Part shown: positions 6,345-8,161 of the stretch, in pieces
Numbering within the stretch: position 1 is the first letter of the stretch
Layout of the letters: every line of letters starts with the position of its first letter
Assembly: GCA_964547525.1 (NCBI GenBank)
Contig: CAZJOD010000164.1
Coordinates: 1-8,161 of the forward strand
From: CAZJOD01 sp964547525
GTDB lineage: Bacteria; Bacillota; Clostridia; JAAYHZ01
Length of the DNA: 8,161 bases
Direction of reading: 5' to 3'
Translations under genes and position numbers: made by a program
The notes under the pieces: model-generated
Databases searched by the model: none
Seen by the model: only the letters and a program-made list of their open reading frames with translations
What the model was told of the DNA's origin: nothing

Positions 6345-8084
6345 TTATTCACCCACCTTTTCCATTGCTTTAAATTTACATACATTTAAACATAAACCAC
6401 AACCGTTACATTGAGTTTCATCTATGTTTATTTTACCATTTTTCAATGCTATTGCAGGACAACCTATTCTTAAGCACATTTTGCATTTTGTGCATTTTTC
6501 TTGGTTGACCTTGACTTTACCGGTATACCGTACACTTTTCAATAATGCACATGGACGTTGAGTTATTATAACAGAAGGTTCCTCGGCGGAGATTTCTTCC
6601 TTAACAGCTTTTTCGGTTGCCTCCAAATCAAAAGGATCGACAACTCTAACACGTTCTACTCCTATAGCCTTACACAATTGTACCAAATCCACTTGCTTTG
6701 TAGGTTCGTTTTTAATTGTAAATCCGGTTGAAGGATTATGCTGATGACCGGTCATACCCGTTATGGAATTATCAAGTATAATTACTGTTGAGTTCCCTTT
6801 ATTGTATACCATGTCGATTAATCCTGTAATACCTGAATGTATAAATGTAGAATCGCCTATAACGGCAACGAGTTTTTTAGCAAAATCTTTACCTCTTGCT
6901 TTTTCCATACCTAATGAATTTCCAATACTCGCTCCCATACATACACAAGTGTCAATAGCTTCTAACGGAGCTAGCGCTCCTAAAGTATAACAACCTATAT
7001 CGCCGGTAACCACCAACTTCAATTTTTTTAATATGTAAAACAGACCCCGGTGAGGACAACCCGGGCACATTACCGGAGGACGCACAGGAACTTCCTCTTT
7101 AATCTTTATAGTTAATTTTTCCTTTTCGACTCCAAGTACAGCTTTGGATATCATATCTGTTCCGTATTCACCTAATAATGAAAACAATTCTTTCCCATAA
7201 GTTTTAATTCCCAATGCTTTTACAAAGTTTTCTATCACAGGATCCAGTTCTTCTATCACATAAAGTTTATCTACAAGCTTAGAAAACTCGGTTATTTTTT
7301 TTGCAGGCAACGGATAAACCATACCTAATTTTAAAAACGAGGCATTAGGAACGGCTTCTTTTGCGTATTGCCGGCATACACCACTACATATTATACCAAT
7401 TCTGGTGTCATTCATTTCAATAACATTAAGCTCGGTTTGTTCAGCGTATTCCAGTAGAGCAATTTCTCTATCTTCAACCGAAACATGTCTTTTCCGAGCC
7501 ATAGCCGGCATCATAACATATTTTGCGGGATCTTTCTTATATACTTTTAAGGGTACTTCAATTCTGTCACATGTATCTACTATGCTTCTGGAATGAGATA
7601 TTCTTGTATGTAATCTTACCATTACCGGTACATCGAATTTTTCAGATAAGTCGAAAGCCAGCTTTGTAAATTCTTTAGCTTCCATACTGTCTGAAGGTTC
7701 CAGCATGGGCACTTTGGATGCTCTGGCATAATGCCTGCTATCCTGCTCGTTTTGTGAACTATGCATACCGGGGTCGTCGGCGACCGCAACAACCAAACCT
7801 CCGTTAACACCTGTATACGACGCTGTAAACAGCGGGTCGGCACAAACATTAAGGCCTACATGCTTCATAGCCGTAAAAGCTCTTGCTCCTGCTATAGATG
7901 CACCGATAGCCACTTCCATAGCTACCTTTTCATTTGGCGCCCACTCACTGTAAATTTCATTATAATTTGCTATAGCCTCAGTGATTTCGGTACTCGGTGT
8001 GCCGGGGTATGAAGCTGCCACAGTTGCACCGGCTTCATACACACCTCTCGCTACAGCTTCATTTCCAAGCATTATCTCTTTCAT
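6345..8084 (-). CDS. iorA: Indolepyruvate:ferredoxin oxidoreductase, alpha subunit
   Basis: This is the large catalytic subunit that binds thiamine diphosphate and carries two [4Fe-4S] clusters. It works with IorB in anaerobic breakdown of tryptophan, phenylalanine and tyrosine after transamination, or in the reverse direction for their synthesis. The 579 residues show, in order, an N-terminal pyrimidine-binding domain (SYPGTPSTEI, 25-34) and a linker domain. A CPGCPHRG motif (340-347) and GDIGCYTLGA (361-370) follow. The diphosphate-binding GDSTF comes next at 410-414, with its partner DN at 438-439. The C-terminus has a two-cluster ferredoxin domain: C531, C534, C537, C542-Pro and C559, C562, C565, C569. 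The extra residue before the fourth cysteine of the first cluster is, from recall, usual in IorA. The start is ATG at 8084 with AGGAG (8097-8093) 8 bases before. All expected motifs are intact and the length is normal. Confidence 0.96.
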   Translation of the reverse strand: MKEIMLGNEAVARGVYEAGATVAASYPGTPSTEITEAIANYNEIYSEWAPNEKVAMEVAIGASIAGARAFTAMKHVGLNVCADPLFTASYTGVNGGLVVAVADDPGMHSSQNEQDSRHYARASKVPMLEPSDSMEAKEFTKLAFDLSEKFDVPVMVRLHTRISHSRSIVDTCDRIEVPLKVYKKDPAKYVMMPAMARKRHVSVEDREIALLEYAEQTELNVIEMNDTRIGIICSGVCRQYAKEAVPNASFLKLGMVYPLPAKKITEFSKLVDKLYVIEELDPVIENFVKALGIKTYGKELFSLLGEYGTDMISKAVLGVEKEKLTIKIKEEVPVRPPVMCPGCPHRGLFYILKKLKLVVTGDIGCYTLGALAPLEAIDTCVCMGASIGNSLGMEKARGKDFAKKLVAVIGDSTFIHSGITGLIDMVYNKGNSTVIILDNSITGMTGHQHNPSTGFTIKNEPTKQVDLVQLCKAIGVERVRVVDPFDLEATEKAVKEEISAEEPSVIITQRPCALLKSVRYTGKVKVNQEKCTKCKMCLRIGCPAIALKNGKINIDETQCNGCGLCLNVCKFKAMEKVGE

Positions 8085-8161
8085 AACAACAACTCCTGTA
8101 ATAAAATTAAATATAAACGGATATTAGTTATATACAAAAAATTTTCCCTCAAGATAACTAA
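8085..8161 (-). promoter_or_regulatory. iorA leader with ribosome binding site
   Basis: These 77 AT-rich bases precede iorA up to the window edge. AGGAG at 8097-8093 is the ribosome binding site. Several TATA-like hexamers are present (for example TATAAC and TAATAT), but none has a well-spaced -35 box, so I do not place a promoter. No T-box or riboswitch structure fits in the part visible. Confidence 0.5.

Noticed and set aside
5907..6389. Plus-strand ORFs opposite iorB and the end of iorA
   Set aside because: They are antisense shadows of strongly conserved coding sequence.
7622..8012. Alternative-frame ORFs over the start of iorA on both strands
   Set aside because: They overlap the conserved N-terminal domain of IorA, which is intact in its own frame; there is no frameshift to explain.
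8098..8161. Promoter for iorA
   Set aside because: TATA-like hexamers have no -35 box at a 16-18 base spacing, and the true promoter may be beyond the window edge.

Overview
The window looks like chromosomal DNA of a low-GC anaerobic Firmicute, most likely a Clostridia member. This is inferred from four things: AT-rich DNA, strong AGGAG/GGGGGAG-type ribosome binding sites, a ferredoxin-dependent 2-oxoacid oxidoreductase (an anaerobe enzyme), and a cytoplasmic GH38 alpha-mannosidase of a type common in gut and cellulolytic Clostridia. No RNA gene, mobile element, CRISPR array or phage gene was seen.

Layout. Bases 1-897 (+) hold the C-terminal half of an AMP-forming long-chain acyl-CoA synthetase cut by the window edge. 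It ends at a strong intrinsic terminator that abuts a second terminator facing the other way. The second one serves a cysteine-rich DUF3795-type protein on the minus strand (1023-1403). About 300 bp without genes follow (1404-1704), with promoter-like elements for the genes on both sides. Next is a solo plus-strand gene for a two-helix membrane protein with a C-terminal zinc ribbon (1705-2277). From 2309 to the right edge all genes are on the minus strand. In transcription order they are iorA (8084-6345), iorB (6343-5771), the GH38 alpha-mannosidase (5616-2812) and a small single-pass membrane-anchored protein (2767-2309).

Function. iorA and iorB are one translationally coupled unit, with one base between stop and start. 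They encode the two subunits of indolepyruvate:ferredoxin oxidoreductase, which oxidises transaminated aromatic amino acids to aryl-acetyl-CoA, CO2 and reduced ferredoxin. A phenylacetate-CoA ligase, which often accompanies these genes, is not present downstream. The alpha-mannosidase is separated from iorB by about 150 bp containing a long perfect-arm hairpin, so it is probably expressed at least partly independently. Its own terminator hairpin covers the putative start of the small membrane protein gene.

Most of the window is ordinary metabolic content. The points most worth a second look are the two-module cysteine-rich protein, the hairpin ahead of the mannosidase, the ambiguous start of the 2309-2767 gene inside a terminator stem, and the uncharacterised zinc-ribbon membrane protein. 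I found no convincing evidence of a new multi-gene system.
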